Assembly: GCA_963830385.1 (NCBI GenBank)
Contig: CAWHMD010000005.1
Location: forward strand, 1,798,001-1,862,000
Length of the DNA stretch: 64,000 bases
Direction: 5' to 3'
DNA from: Bog-532 sp963830385
Lineage (GTDB): Bacteria; Actinomycetota; Actinomycetes; Streptosporangiales; Streptosporangiaceae
Shown here: positions 34,774-42,775 of the stretch, one piece after another
Position numbering within the stretch: the first letter of the stretch is position 1
How the letters are laid out: each line of letters opens with the position of its first letter
Made by a program: the position numbers and the translations under genes
The notes under the pieces: generated by a model
What the model was told of the DNA's origin: nothing
Seen by the model: the letters and a program-made list of their open reading frames with translations, nothing else
The model's database searches: none

Positions 34774-36486
34774 CTACTCAGCCGCCGCGTCGGGGACGGT
34801 GAAGTAGCCCCGGCCGGCGGGGGTGATCCAGCGCATGACACCGGGGCTGGGCTGATCAAGCTGCCAGCCGTCGGCTTGTTTACATCGGTGATGGTGCCGG
34901 CAGAGCGGGGCCAGGTTGCATTCGCACGTCGGGCCGCCCTGGTCCTAGGGCCGCGTGTGGTCCAGGTCGCAGCGTGGGGCCGCCCGGCTGCAGCCAGGGG
35001 CGGTGCAACTGGGAGTCCGGGCCATGACGAGGTGCTGAAGGTAGCGGCTCGGGTGGTAACCCGGCTCCTGAGGGCGATGGTCGCAGCTACCGCGGGCCAG
35101 CGGGCTGATCGTGACGGTGAAGCCGCCTGGTCCGGGCGGTCTCAGGTCCGGCGGACAGCCGGGGATGCATCCGTGCCCGACGGCCTGGCCTCCGGCGCCG
35201 GTCACGGTGACGCAGAAGCGGCTGGCCAGGTGCCCGGCTGCCCGCGCGGCCAGTTCCCGGGCCAGGCGGGGGTCGACAGGTCCGTAGCCGGCCACGAGAC
35301 CGGGCTGGTCACCCAGCGCGAGGTGGGTGTCCAGCGGCACGGTCAGCGTGACTCGTGAGGCCAGCGGTGACCGCTCACGGGTGCCGGGTGGGGCGGCTGG
35401 GCCCGGCGTAACGGGCTGGGCGGGTACGGCGGGCTGGGCGGGAGCGGAGTCCTGGCCAAGCAGGGCATCCAGATAGGCCCGGGCGCGCAGCTCCTCCAGC
35501 GACCCGGGCAATCCCGCCTGTCGCAGGCTCCGGGCCCGGTCGCTGAGGCGCTGGTCGGCGGCCAGCACGTCAGCGGGAGGCAGACCGTAACCGGCCAGGG
35601 CGGCGGTCCCGGCGTCTTCCTGCCAGCGGCGCACCCGCGGATCCTTCTCCGCTTCTTCCCGCCGCCGGGCCGCGGCCTCCGGGTCGACGGCCAGTACCGC
35701 GCGGGCCACCGCTGCACGCAGCTGGCCGGTCGTCTGCTGCCCGGCCCGGGGCAGGATCTGCGCCTCGACGGCACCGGCCTGCTCCTCGGTCAGGATGCGG
35801 GTCGACTCGGCGATCAGTCGGGCTTTGGCACGATCGATGACGCCTTCGTACAGGGTCCGGGCGGTGCCGGGCAACCGGACGGCCAGGTCCAGGGCGAGAT
35901 CCTGGTAGGCGTCAGCAGTCCGGGGCGTCAGGGTCAGGGCGGCGGCGATCTCGTCGGAGACGAACTCGCTCAGCTGGGCCGGGAACTCACCGGGCGCGGC
36001 GGGCGGGGTCCCGTCGGCCGGGCGGCGGCGGGCCAGCTCCGCAACCGCGGTCAGCAGGCCGGAGGCACACCAGGATTCCAGCCGCTGCCAGGCCCGCAGC
36101 GCGCCGATCAGCTCATCATCGTCCAGTTCGGTCAGGCGGCCATCGCGGGTGGCGGCATCGGCCAGCGCGCCCAGCGAACCGCCGGGCGCGCACGTGTCCA
36201 GTACGCCGCCGGACTCAAACCCGGAACCGGAGGGCGGTGGGGACGACGCGCTGCGGGGCCGGAACCCCGCCGCCAGACTCTCGTCCGCGGCCGCGGCCCT
36301 CAGCTGGCGGTCAGAATCTATTTGATCGAACAATTCCCGGATGGGCACATCGGCGTATTCGGAAGGGCACGCGGATTCAGCCGATGGGACGCTGATATTA
36401 GTGGTGAATTGCAGGCCGGGCAGTGCAGGCCAGACCGGGGACGGCAGCTCACGATCGCCGTTCACACTAGTGTCCGATGTGGTCAC
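34774..36486 (-). pseudogene. DUF222/HNH endonuclease (REP13E12 type) with an in-frame stop
   Basis: Codons from ATG 36486 give 513 aa with the DUF222 helical domain and the start of the HNH motif (CDLDHTRP). A TAG at 34945-34947 then stops translation, but the same frame continues perfectly with DQGGPTCECNLAPLCRHHHR and KQADGWQL through to AAAE and TAG at 34774. Relatives have Tyr at the stop position (HT.PYDQGG), so a TAC-to-TAG change explains it. The truncated product lacks the second half of the nuclease site. This family is repeated and mobile-like in mycobacteria. Confidence 0.85.
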
Positions 36487-36669
36487 TATGCACCGCCTCC
36501 GACCACGTCAGAGATATTATGGGAACACAATATCGAATAGGTCAGAACAATGCAAGATAAAGGCCGGATCTCTTTATCAATGTGTACTTATCGGTGCGAA
36601 ATTAGAGGTGACCAGGGGCGTATTGACCACGTCACGCCTGCGCCGCCAGCACGGCGGAGCCAAATGTGT
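36487..36669. other. AT-richer spacer upstream of the HNH gene
   Basis: About 180 bp distinctly richer in A+T than the surroundings (for example ATATTATGGGAACACAATAT at 36511-36530, itself nearly palindromic). It probably holds the HNH gene promoter and marks the junction with the methyltransferase fragment. Confidence 0.4.
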
Positions 36670-36935
36670 GACGATGCGGGACTCCGGGGCGGCCCGCTGG
36701 GCGACCTCGTGGGTGTTATTGGCCGCTGGCAGGCCAGTGCCGATGTTGAGGAACTGGCGGATGCCCACGTCTTTGACCAGGTAGCCGACCGCGCTGGCCA
36801 GGAACGCCCAGGCGGCCCGGGCGACCTCGGCCACGACCGGCGACGCGGCCAGCACGTGCTCGGCGGCGGCCCGGCCGGCGGCGAAGTTGTCCTCGCCGCC
36901 GAGGAGAACGTTCCAGATCCGGGCCGGCCCGCAAC
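36670..36935 (-). pseudogene. Fragment of an S-adenosyl methyltransferase (Methyltransf_19 type)
   Basis: About 85 codons match the N-terminal third of this actinobacterial family: PARIWNVLLGGEDNFAAGR, then GIRQFLNIGTGLPAANNTHE and VAQRAAPESRIV. The family continues YVDNDPIV at this point, but here unrelated sequence follows at about 36669. The 5' end is also cut, abutting the MerR gene stop. The SAM-binding loop is incomplete, so the fragment cannot be active. Confidence 0.75.
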
Positions 36936-36937
36936 CG

Positions 36938-37771
36938 TCAGCCGGCCGAGGCGGACTTGTCCCGCTCGAGGTGATCAAGGACGCGGGCGAAGTGGTCGCC
37001 GAGTGCCTCCGGGACGCGTTGGGACATGGCCTGGGCCAGCAGCGCGTCCACCGCCGTCTGGGCCAGCGGACGCAGCCGGCGGGTGATCGCGGCCACGTCG
37101 GCGATGTTCTGGCCCTGCAACAGTCCGTCCTGGAGCAGGCCGGCCAGCACGTACCGGGTCACGGTCGCGGCCAGGTCCTGGGCGGTCGCGTCGACCTGGG
37201 CGCGCAGCCGTCCGGCGAGGTCGAGTACGGCGGGCAGCGGCATGCCGGCCGCGACCAACTCGGCACCGGCGTTCAGCAGGCGGGGGCTCGGGACGCGGTA
37301 GCGGGTCGCCTGGTTCTGGCGTGGTTGGTGAGCCTGGAGGGCTTGGAGGGTGCCGTGGGTTGGCTGGGGGTCTGGGGGGCCGTCCAGTTCGAGTAGGCCG
37401 AGGTCTACCGCCCGGCTGAGGTTGGCCGGGGTCACTTCGGCGCCGAACAGCTCGGTCAGCCGGGCCACGGTCACGTAGGCGGGGACCTCGTCGGACCAGG
37501 GCAAGCCGACCGCCGACTCCAGGTCGAGGATCTCGGCGATGTCACCGCCGCGCTCCCAGACGCTGAACAGCTCGCCGATGGTGGCGAACGTGTAGCCGCG
37601 CTTGAGCAGCTGGCCGATCAGGCGCAGCCGGGCCAGGTGGGCGTCGGCGTAGATGCCGACCCGGCCGTCCCGGCGCGGCGGCGGCAGCAGGCCGCGGTCC
37701 TGGTACACGCGGATGTTGCGGACGGTCGCGCCCGCCAGCCGGGCCAGCTCGTCGATCCGGTACTCGGCCAT
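36938..37771 (-). CDS. MerR family transcriptional regulator
   Basis: 277 aa. N-terminal MerR HTH: YRIDELARLAGATVRNIRVYQDRGLLPPPRRDGRVGIYADAHLARL with the wing. The long C-terminal domain (residues 110-277) is all-helical and unlike the metal- or drug-binding MerR types. It is divergent from an SDR-diiron oxygenase operon with CATTG-type repeats in between, and this class commonly controls such operons. Confidence 0.87.
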   Translation of the reverse strand: MAEYRIDELARLAGATVRNIRVYQDRGLLPPPRRDGRVGIYADAHLARLRLIGQLLKRGYTFATIGELFSVWERGGDIAEILDLESAVGLPWSDEVPAYVTVARLTELFGAEVTPANLSRAVDLGLLELDGPPDPQPTHGTLQALQAHQPRQNQATRYRVPSPRLLNAGAELVAAGMPLPAVLDLAGRLRAQVDATAQDLAATVTRYVLAGLLQDGLLQGQNIADVAAITRRLRPLAQTAVDALLAQAMSQRVPEALGDHFARVLDHLERDKSASAG

Positions 37772-37802
37772 GACCCCAACCTTACGCAGGGCGACATTTA
37801 CT

Positions 37803-37827
37803 CATTGCATTGAGACAATGTCCATTG
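37803..37827. promoter_or_regulatory. CATTG repeat cluster between MerR and SDR genes
   Basis: Four copies of CATTG or its complement in 25 bp: CATTG CATTG aga CAATG tc CATTG. The pairs form two overlapping palindromes, a likely MerR operator near the SDR promoter. Confidence 0.6.
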
Positions 37828-37904
37828 TAACGTTTTTCGAGGGGCCTGCGAGGTTCAGAGGGGCTCGCGGGGTTTTGGGCCCGAGGCCTGCGAAGGGAGC
37901 CCCC

Positions 37905-38777
37905 ATGGGACGTGAAACTCTGACCAGTTTGGCCGCCCGCAAGGCGCTGGCCGGGCGGACGGCCCTCGTGACCGGCGGCTCGGGCGCGTTCGGCTCGGCG
38001 ACCCTGTCGGTGCTGCGGTTCCTGGGCGCCGAGGCCGTCGGCCTGGACCGGGTACCCGGCGACGAGGTGCTGGCCTGCGACGTCCGCGACGACGAACAGG
38101 TCACCGCCGCGGTCGGGGAGGCGACCCGGCAGCTGGGCGGGCGGCTGGACATCCTGATCCACTACGCGGGCGTGGGCCCGGCGGTGGACGTGGGCCGCGC
38201 CCCGGACCCCGAGGTGCACGAGGCGCTCGAGGTCAACCTGCTCGGCCCGTGGCGGGTCACCGCGGCGGCCATGCCCGCCCTGCTGGCTCCCCGCCACGGC
38301 CCCCGCGCCCGGGTCGTCATCACCGCGTCGCTGCTGGCCGGGGTGACGATGCCGTTCACGGCGGCCTACACCGTGTCCAAGCGGGCGCTGACCGCCTACG
38401 CCGACGTGCTGCGGATGGAGTACGGCACCCACCTGCACGTGACCACCGTCTACCCCGGCTACGTGGACACCCCGATCCACGACCGGTCCCGGGCGGCCGG
38501 GGTGTCGCTGGACGGCCTGGTGCCGGCCGAGCAGGTCCGCGACACCGTGCTGACCGCCATCTCGGCCGCCGCCGCCGGCCGGCCACCACGGGACGTGGCC
38601 TCGACCGGACCCGGCCAGGGGGCAAGGCGGCTGGCCCGCCACGCGCCCGGCCTGCTCGACCGGGCGGTCGCCGCCCGGGTCGGCCGGCTGGCCCGCCACG
38701 ACAGCTTCTCCGGGGCCGCGCTGGCCGCTGGCCTGCGCGACCGGCACGCCATGGACCGGAAGGAACAGCCCGTATGA
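37905..38777 (+). CDS. SDR family oxidoreductase
   Basis: 290 aa from ATG 37905 (AAGGGAG upstream). Motifs TALVTGGSGAFGSATLSVL, IHYAGVG, Ser in ITASLLAG and YTVSKRAL; LEVNLLGPW follows the usual pattern. The C-terminus (ARRLARHAPGLLDRAV) is like SDRs paired with diiron oxygenases and flavin monooxygenases. Its stop overlaps the next start (ATGA), so translation is coupled. Confidence 0.87.
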   Translation: MGRETLTSLAARKALAGRTALVTGGSGAFGSATLSVLRFLGAEAVGLDRVPGDEVLACDVRDDEQVTAAVGEATRQLGGRLDILIHYAGVGPAVDVGRAPDPEVHEALEVNLLGPWRVTAAAMPALLAPRHGPRARVVITASLLAGVTMPFTAAYTVSKRALTAYADVLRMEYGTHLHVTTVYPGYVDTPIHDRSRAAGVSLDGLVPAEQVRDTVLTAISAAAAGRPPRDVASTGPGQGARRLARHAPGLLDRAVAARVGRLARHDSFSGAALAAGLRDRHAMDRKEQPV

Positions 38778-39697
38778 GCGACGCCACGCTCCGCACCACC
38801 GACCGCGAGGACATCGCCGGGCGCCTGCTGCGCTCCTCGGCCAAGGCGTCCTACGACCCGCTGACCATGATCGACTGGGAGACCCCGGTCGACCCGGACC
38901 GGTACGCGATCCCGCCGCACCGGGTGTCCCTGTACGGCACCGAGCTGTGGGGCCAGCTCACCGAGGCCCAGCGCAAGGAGCTGTCCCGCCAGGAGGTGGC
39001 CAGCGTCGCCTGCGTGGGCATCTGGTTCGAGGCCATCCTCATGCAGATGCTGATCCGGCACGCCTACGACCTGGACCCGACCAGCAACCACGTGCAGTAC
39101 TCGTACACCGAGATCGGCGACGAGTGCCGCCACTCAGTGATGTTCGCGCGGTTCGTGACCAGGATAGGCGCGCCCTACTACCCATTGGACCGGGTCGGCC
39201 GCGCCCTCGGCCGCTTCTTCAAGACGACCTCCAACGGGCCGCTCACGTTCAGCGCGGCCCTGTTCGTGGAGGAGCTGCTGGACCAGATGCAGCGCGAGAT
39301 CATGGTCGACGAGGACCTCGAGCCGCTGACCCGGGCGGTCGCCCGGCTGCACGTGACCGAGGAAGCGCGGCACATGCGGTACGCCCGCGAGGAGCTGATC
39401 CGCGACTGGCCCCGGCGCCGGCTGCTGACCCGGGCCTACAGCCGGGTGGCGCTGGCCCTGGTGGCCCTGCACGCCACCGAGCGCCTGATCCACCCCGGCT
39501 GCTACGAGCGGGTCGGCCTCGACCCCAGGCAGGCCCGCAAGGTCGCGGCCCGCAACCCGCACTGGCGGGCGTCCAAGACCTGGTTCGCCCGGCAGGCGGT
39601 GGAGACGTTCACGGTCGCGGGCCTGATGTCCGGGCCCGCCCGGTACTTCTGGCGCAAGGCCGGCCTGCTGGAGCCGCCCGCTGGACCCGCCGCATGA
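38774..39697 (+). CDS. AurF-like diiron oxygenase
   Basis: 307 aa. Helical-bundle diiron enzyme with Glu/His ligands in YTEIGDECRHSVMFARF, FVEELLDQMQREIM and VTEEARHMRYAREELIRDW (ExxRH). Relatives include AurF, a p-aminobenzoate N-oxygenase, and many uncharacterised oxygenases. It is co-transcribed with the upstream SDR. In related actinobacterial clusters a flavin monooxygenase follows; here only a scar of one remains. Confidence 0.8.
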   Translation: MSDATLRTTDREDIAGRLLRSSAKASYDPLTMIDWETPVDPDRYAIPPHRVSLYGTELWGQLTEAQRKELSRQEVASVACVGIWFEAILMQMLIRHAYDLDPTSNHVQYSYTEIGDECRHSVMFARFVTRIGAPYYPLDRVGRALGRFFKTTSNGPLTFSAALFVEELLDQMQREIMVDEDLEPLTRAVARLHVTEEARHMRYAREELIRDWPRRRLLTRAYSRVALALVALHATERLIHPGCYERVGLDPRQARKVAARNPHWRASKTWFARQAVETFTVAGLMSGPARYFWRKAGLLEPPAGPAA

Positions 39698-39703
39698 TGC
39701 CCG

Positions 39704-39862
39704 ATTTCAGCTGCGGGACACGGTCTGGGTGACCGGTGGCGGCCGCCGCTGGTACCTGGACGCCCGCGGCCGCAACGTCACCCTGTGGCCCACTTCACCT
39801 GGGCTTTCGCCTGGCAAACCCGACGATTCGGCCCGGCCAGCTACGAAGTCACCGATTCCTGA
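39704..39862 (+). pseudogene. 3' scar of a flavin-containing (Baeyer-Villiger type) monooxygenase
   Basis: About 50 codons encode the C-terminal end of this family: LRDTVWVTGGG, RRWYLDARGRN, VTLWP. One base is missing after TLWP, and the expected tail HFTWAFAWQTRRF continues in the next frame to TGA at 39860. All upstream domains (FAD and NADP sites) are missing, and the fragment starts about six bases after the diiron oxygenase stop. It looks like a deletion that removed the third operon gene. Confidence 0.75.
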
Positions 39863-39919
39863 CGGCGTGCGTGCCGGTGGTCGGGCCACCATGGGACCTG
39901 GCCTAGAGTCGGGGACAGG

Positions 39920-41020
39920 ATGAGCGAATACGGAGCCCCGGTCCCGCTGCTGGCCCGCTACGCCGTGATGGTCGACGTGGGCTACATCTACGCGGCCGCG
40001 GGCGAGCTGCTGCTCGGCACCAGCTCCCGGCGGGACTTCCGGGTCGACGCGGTGCCGCTCATCTCGGCCATCAGCAAGCACGCCGACGAACTCGTGCGCG
40101 GCGAGCTGCTCCGCGTCTACTGGTACGACGCCGCCCGCGACCGGGTGCCCACCATCGACCAGCGCGTCATCGCCCAGCTGCCGCAGGTCAAGCTGCGGCT
40201 CGGCAACCTCAACGCCCGGGGCCAGCAGAAGGGCGTGGACGCCCAGATCCGCGCGGACATGGAGGCGCTGGCCCGGCACCGGGCGATCACCGACGCCGTG
40301 CTGGTGGCCGGGGACGAGGACATGGTGCCGGCGGTGGAGGCGGCCCAGACCTACGGGGTCCGGGTGCACCTGTGGGGCATCGACCCGCCCTACGGCACCA
40401 ACCAGGCCGAGCGGCTGGTCTGGGAGTCGGACACGGTCGAGGTCCTGGACAGCGCGTTCGTCCGCCCGTACTTCACCCGCCAGCCGGTGCCCGACAGCGC
40501 GCGGGCCGAGGACACGGCGGCGGTGCCGTCCCCGGCTCAGCTGTTCGGCGACCGGATCCCGCCCCGCCCGCCGTCCAAGCCCCCGCACCCGGCCTACCCG
40601 CACCCGGCCTACCCGGTGCCGGGCGCCCCGGTGCCCGGCAGCGCCGTTCCGGCCGAGGCCAGCCCCACGGTCGGACCGTCCGCCGGCTCGGGATCGAACG
40701 GCGGCCCGCCGAGTGAGACGGCCAGCCCGGCCACAGGCACCGGCACCGGCACCGGCGAGCTCCCCCGGCTCGGCCCGGACCGCGTCCGGGTCGAGGAGGC
40801 GGGCGAGCACGTGGCCCAGAAGTGGCTGCTGACCCGGGGCACCGACAACATCCGTGACCTGTTGCCGGGCCCGATCCTGCCGCCCGTCATTGACAAGGAG
40901 CTCCTGGTCGAGGCGGAAAAGGAGCTCGGCCTGTCGCTGCGCGCCTACCAGGAAGCCCGGGAGTGGCTGCGGGACGCGTTCTGGGGGCGCCTGCACCGGG
41001 AGTTCGGGCTGCGCCCGTAA
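39920..41020 (+). CDS. NYN/PIN-like domain protein (putative RNase)
   Basis: 366 aa. The N-terminal NYN domain has the acidic residues of the nuclease site: VMVDVGYIY, KGVDAQIRADM, and LVAGDEDMVPAVEAA. A Pro-rich linker (with a HPAYP repeat) and a Thr/Gly stretch lead to a conserved C-terminal helical domain (VAQKWLLTRGTDNIRDLLPG ... LSLRAYQEAREWLRDAFWGRL). It probably cleaves RNA in the cytoplasm; the C-terminal domain may select targets. ATG 39920 follows GGGGACAGG. Confidence 0.8.
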   Translation: MSEYGAPVPLLARYAVMVDVGYIYAAAGELLLGTSSRRDFRVDAVPLISAISKHADELVRGELLRVYWYDAARDRVPTIDQRVIAQLPQVKLRLGNLNARGQQKGVDAQIRADMEALARHRAITDAVLVAGDEDMVPAVEAAQTYGVRVHLWGIDPPYGTNQAERLVWESDTVEVLDSAFVRPYFTRQPVPDSARAEDTAAVPSPAQLFGDRIPPRPPSKPPHPAYPHPAYPVPGAPVPGSAVPAEASPTVGPSAGSGSNGGPPSETASPATGTGTGTGELPRLGPDRVRVEEAGEHVAQKWLLTRGTDNIRDLLPGPILPPVIDKELLVEAEKELGLSLRAYQEAREWLRDAFWGRLHREFGLRP

Positions 41021-41029
41021 GCTGGGCTT

Positions 41030-41260
41030 GTGCCCGACCAGTCCTCTGAGCAGCCCAGCACGCCGACGCTGCGCATCATTCGCGGTGACGCCTCGGCCGA
41101 GGAGATCGCCGCCATCGTCGCGGTGCTGGCGCTCCGCAGCCAGCCGGTCGCGCCCGTCCCGTCGCGAACGTTTTCAATATGGGCGGACAAGAACCGGCTG
41201 ATGCGGGAAACGGTATCGCCTAGCCCAGGCGGCTGGCGGCGGTCGGCCTTCCCCCGCTAG
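41030..41260 (+). CDS. Acyl-CoA carboxylase epsilon subunit
   Basis: 76 aa from GTG 41030. It has the epsilon signature PTLRIIRGDASAEEIAAIVAVL and the C-terminal IWADKNRLMRE with PGGWRRSAFPR. This small protein stabilises the biotin-carrying alpha and carboxyltransferase beta subunits in actinobacterial carboxylases. In many genomes it directly follows the beta gene; here it lies 10.8 kb downstream on the same strand, nine bases after the NYN gene. Confidence 0.85.
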   Translation: MPDQSSEQPSTPTLRIIRGDASAEEIAAIVAVLALRSQPVAPVPSRTFSIWADKNRLMRETVSPSPGGWRRSAFPR

Positions 41261-41263
41261 GCG

Positions 41264-42775
41264 TCAGCTCAGGCGCTCCAGGATCAGCTCGCGGACGCGG
41301 CCTGCGTCGGCCTGGCCGCGGGTGGCCTTCATGACCGCGCCGATCAGGGCGCCGGCCGCGGCGACCTTGCCGTCGCGGATCTTCTGGGCCACGTCCGGGT
41401 TGGCGGCGATGGCCTCGTCGACGGCGGCCAGTAGCGCGCTGTCGTCGCTGACGACGGCCAGGTTGCGGGACCTGACCACCTCGTCCGGGTCACCCTCGCC
41501 GGCCAGCACCCCGTCGATGACGTCGCGGGCCAGCCGGTCGTTGACCGACCCCGACTCGACCAGCGCGGCCACCCGGGCCACCTGGGCCGGGGTGATGGGC
41601 AGGGCGGTCAGTTCGGTGCTGGTCTCGTGCGCGCGCCGGGACAGCTCGCCCAGCCACCACTTGCGGGCGTCGGCCGGGGAGGCGCCAGCGGTCACGGTCT
41701 CGGCGACCAGGTCGATCGCGTCGGCGTTGCGCAGCGCGGCCAGGTCCTTGTCGGACAGGTCCCACTCGGCCTGCAGCCGCGCCCGGCGAACCGACGGCAG
41801 TTCCGGGAGCGACGCGCGGATCTGCTCGACCCACTCCCGGGGCGGGGCCAGCGGCACCAGGTCGGGCTCGGGGAAGTACCGGTAGTCTTCGGCCTCTTCC
41901 TTGCTGCGGCCGGACGTGGTGATCCCGGTGTCCTCGTGGAAGTGCCGGGTCTCCAGCGCGACCGTGCCGCCGGCGTCGAGCACCCCGGCCTCCCGCTCGA
42001 TCTCGGACCGGACGGCCCGCTCGACCGAACGCAGCGAGTTCACGTTCTTGGTCTCGGTCCTGGTCCCGAGTTCGGTGGCACCCGGCCGGGCGATCGAGGT
42101 GTTCACGTCGCAGCGCAGTGAACCTTCCTCCATCCGCACGTCGGACACCCCGAGCGAGCGCAGCACGTCGCGCAGCTCGGTGACGTAGGCCCTGGCCACC
42201 AGCGGGGCCAGCGCCCCGGTGCCCATGATCGGCTTGGTCACGATCTCGACCAGCGGGATGCCCGCCCGGTTGTAGTCGACCAGCGAGTAGTCGGCGCCGT
42301 GGATACGGCCGGTGGCCCCGCCCACGTGCTGCGACTTGCCGGTGTCCTCCTCCATGTGGACCCGCTCGATGCCCACCCGGACCTGGTGCTCGACCCCGTC
42401 GGGATCCTCGACGGTGACGTCCAGCCAGCCGTCGGTGCACAACGGCTCGTCGTACTGGGAGATCTGGAAGTCCTTGGGCATGTCCGGATAGAAGTAGTTC
42501 TTCCGGGCGAACCGGCACCACTCGGCGATCGAGCAGTTCAGGGCCAGACCGATCCGGATCGCGTACTCGATCGCGGTCCGCGACGGCACCGGCAGTGACC
42601 CGGGTAGGCCCAGGCAGGTCGGGCAGGTCTGGGTGTTGGGCTCTCCGCCGAAGCGGGCCGGGCAGCCGCAGAACAGCTTGGTCCGGGTGCCCAGCTCGAC
42701 GTGGGTCTCCAGGCCGATGGCCGGCTCGTAGCGCGACACCGCCTCGGCGTACGGCACGAGCGTGGGGGTCGTCAC
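41264..42775 (-). CDS. gatB: Asp/Glu-tRNA amidotransferase subunit B
   Basis: 503 aa from GTG 42775, which overlaps the gatA stop (GTGA). Motifs: AIGLETHVELGTRTKLFCGCPARFG, CPTCLGLPGSLPV (zinc Cys), NYFYPDMPKDFQISQYD, and the C-terminal YqeY-like tail ending GAVMKATRGQADAGRVRELI. It binds the mischarged tRNA and activates the side chain with ATP in the GatCAB complex. Confidence 0.96.
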   Translation of the reverse strand: MTTPTLVPYAEAVSRYEPAIGLETHVELGTRTKLFCGCPARFGGEPNTQTCPTCLGLPGSLPVPSRTAIEYAIRIGLALNCSIAEWCRFARKNYFYPDMPKDFQISQYDEPLCTDGWLDVTVEDPDGVEHQVRVGIERVHMEEDTGKSQHVGGATGRIHGADYSLVDYNRAGIPLVEIVTKPIMGTGALAPLVARAYVTELRDVLRSLGVSDVRMEEGSLRCDVNTSIARPGATELGTRTETKNVNSLRSVERAVRSEIEREAGVLDAGGTVALETRHFHEDTGITTSGRSKEEAEDYRYFPEPDLVPLAPPREWVEQIRASLPELPSVRRARLQAEWDLSDKDLAALRNADAIDLVAETVTAGASPADARKWWLGELSRRAHETSTELTALPITPAQVARVAALVESGSVNDRLARDVIDGVLAGEGDPDEVVRSRNLAVVSDDSALLAAVDEAIAANPDVAQKIRDGKVAAAGALIGAVMKATRGQADAGRVRELILERLS

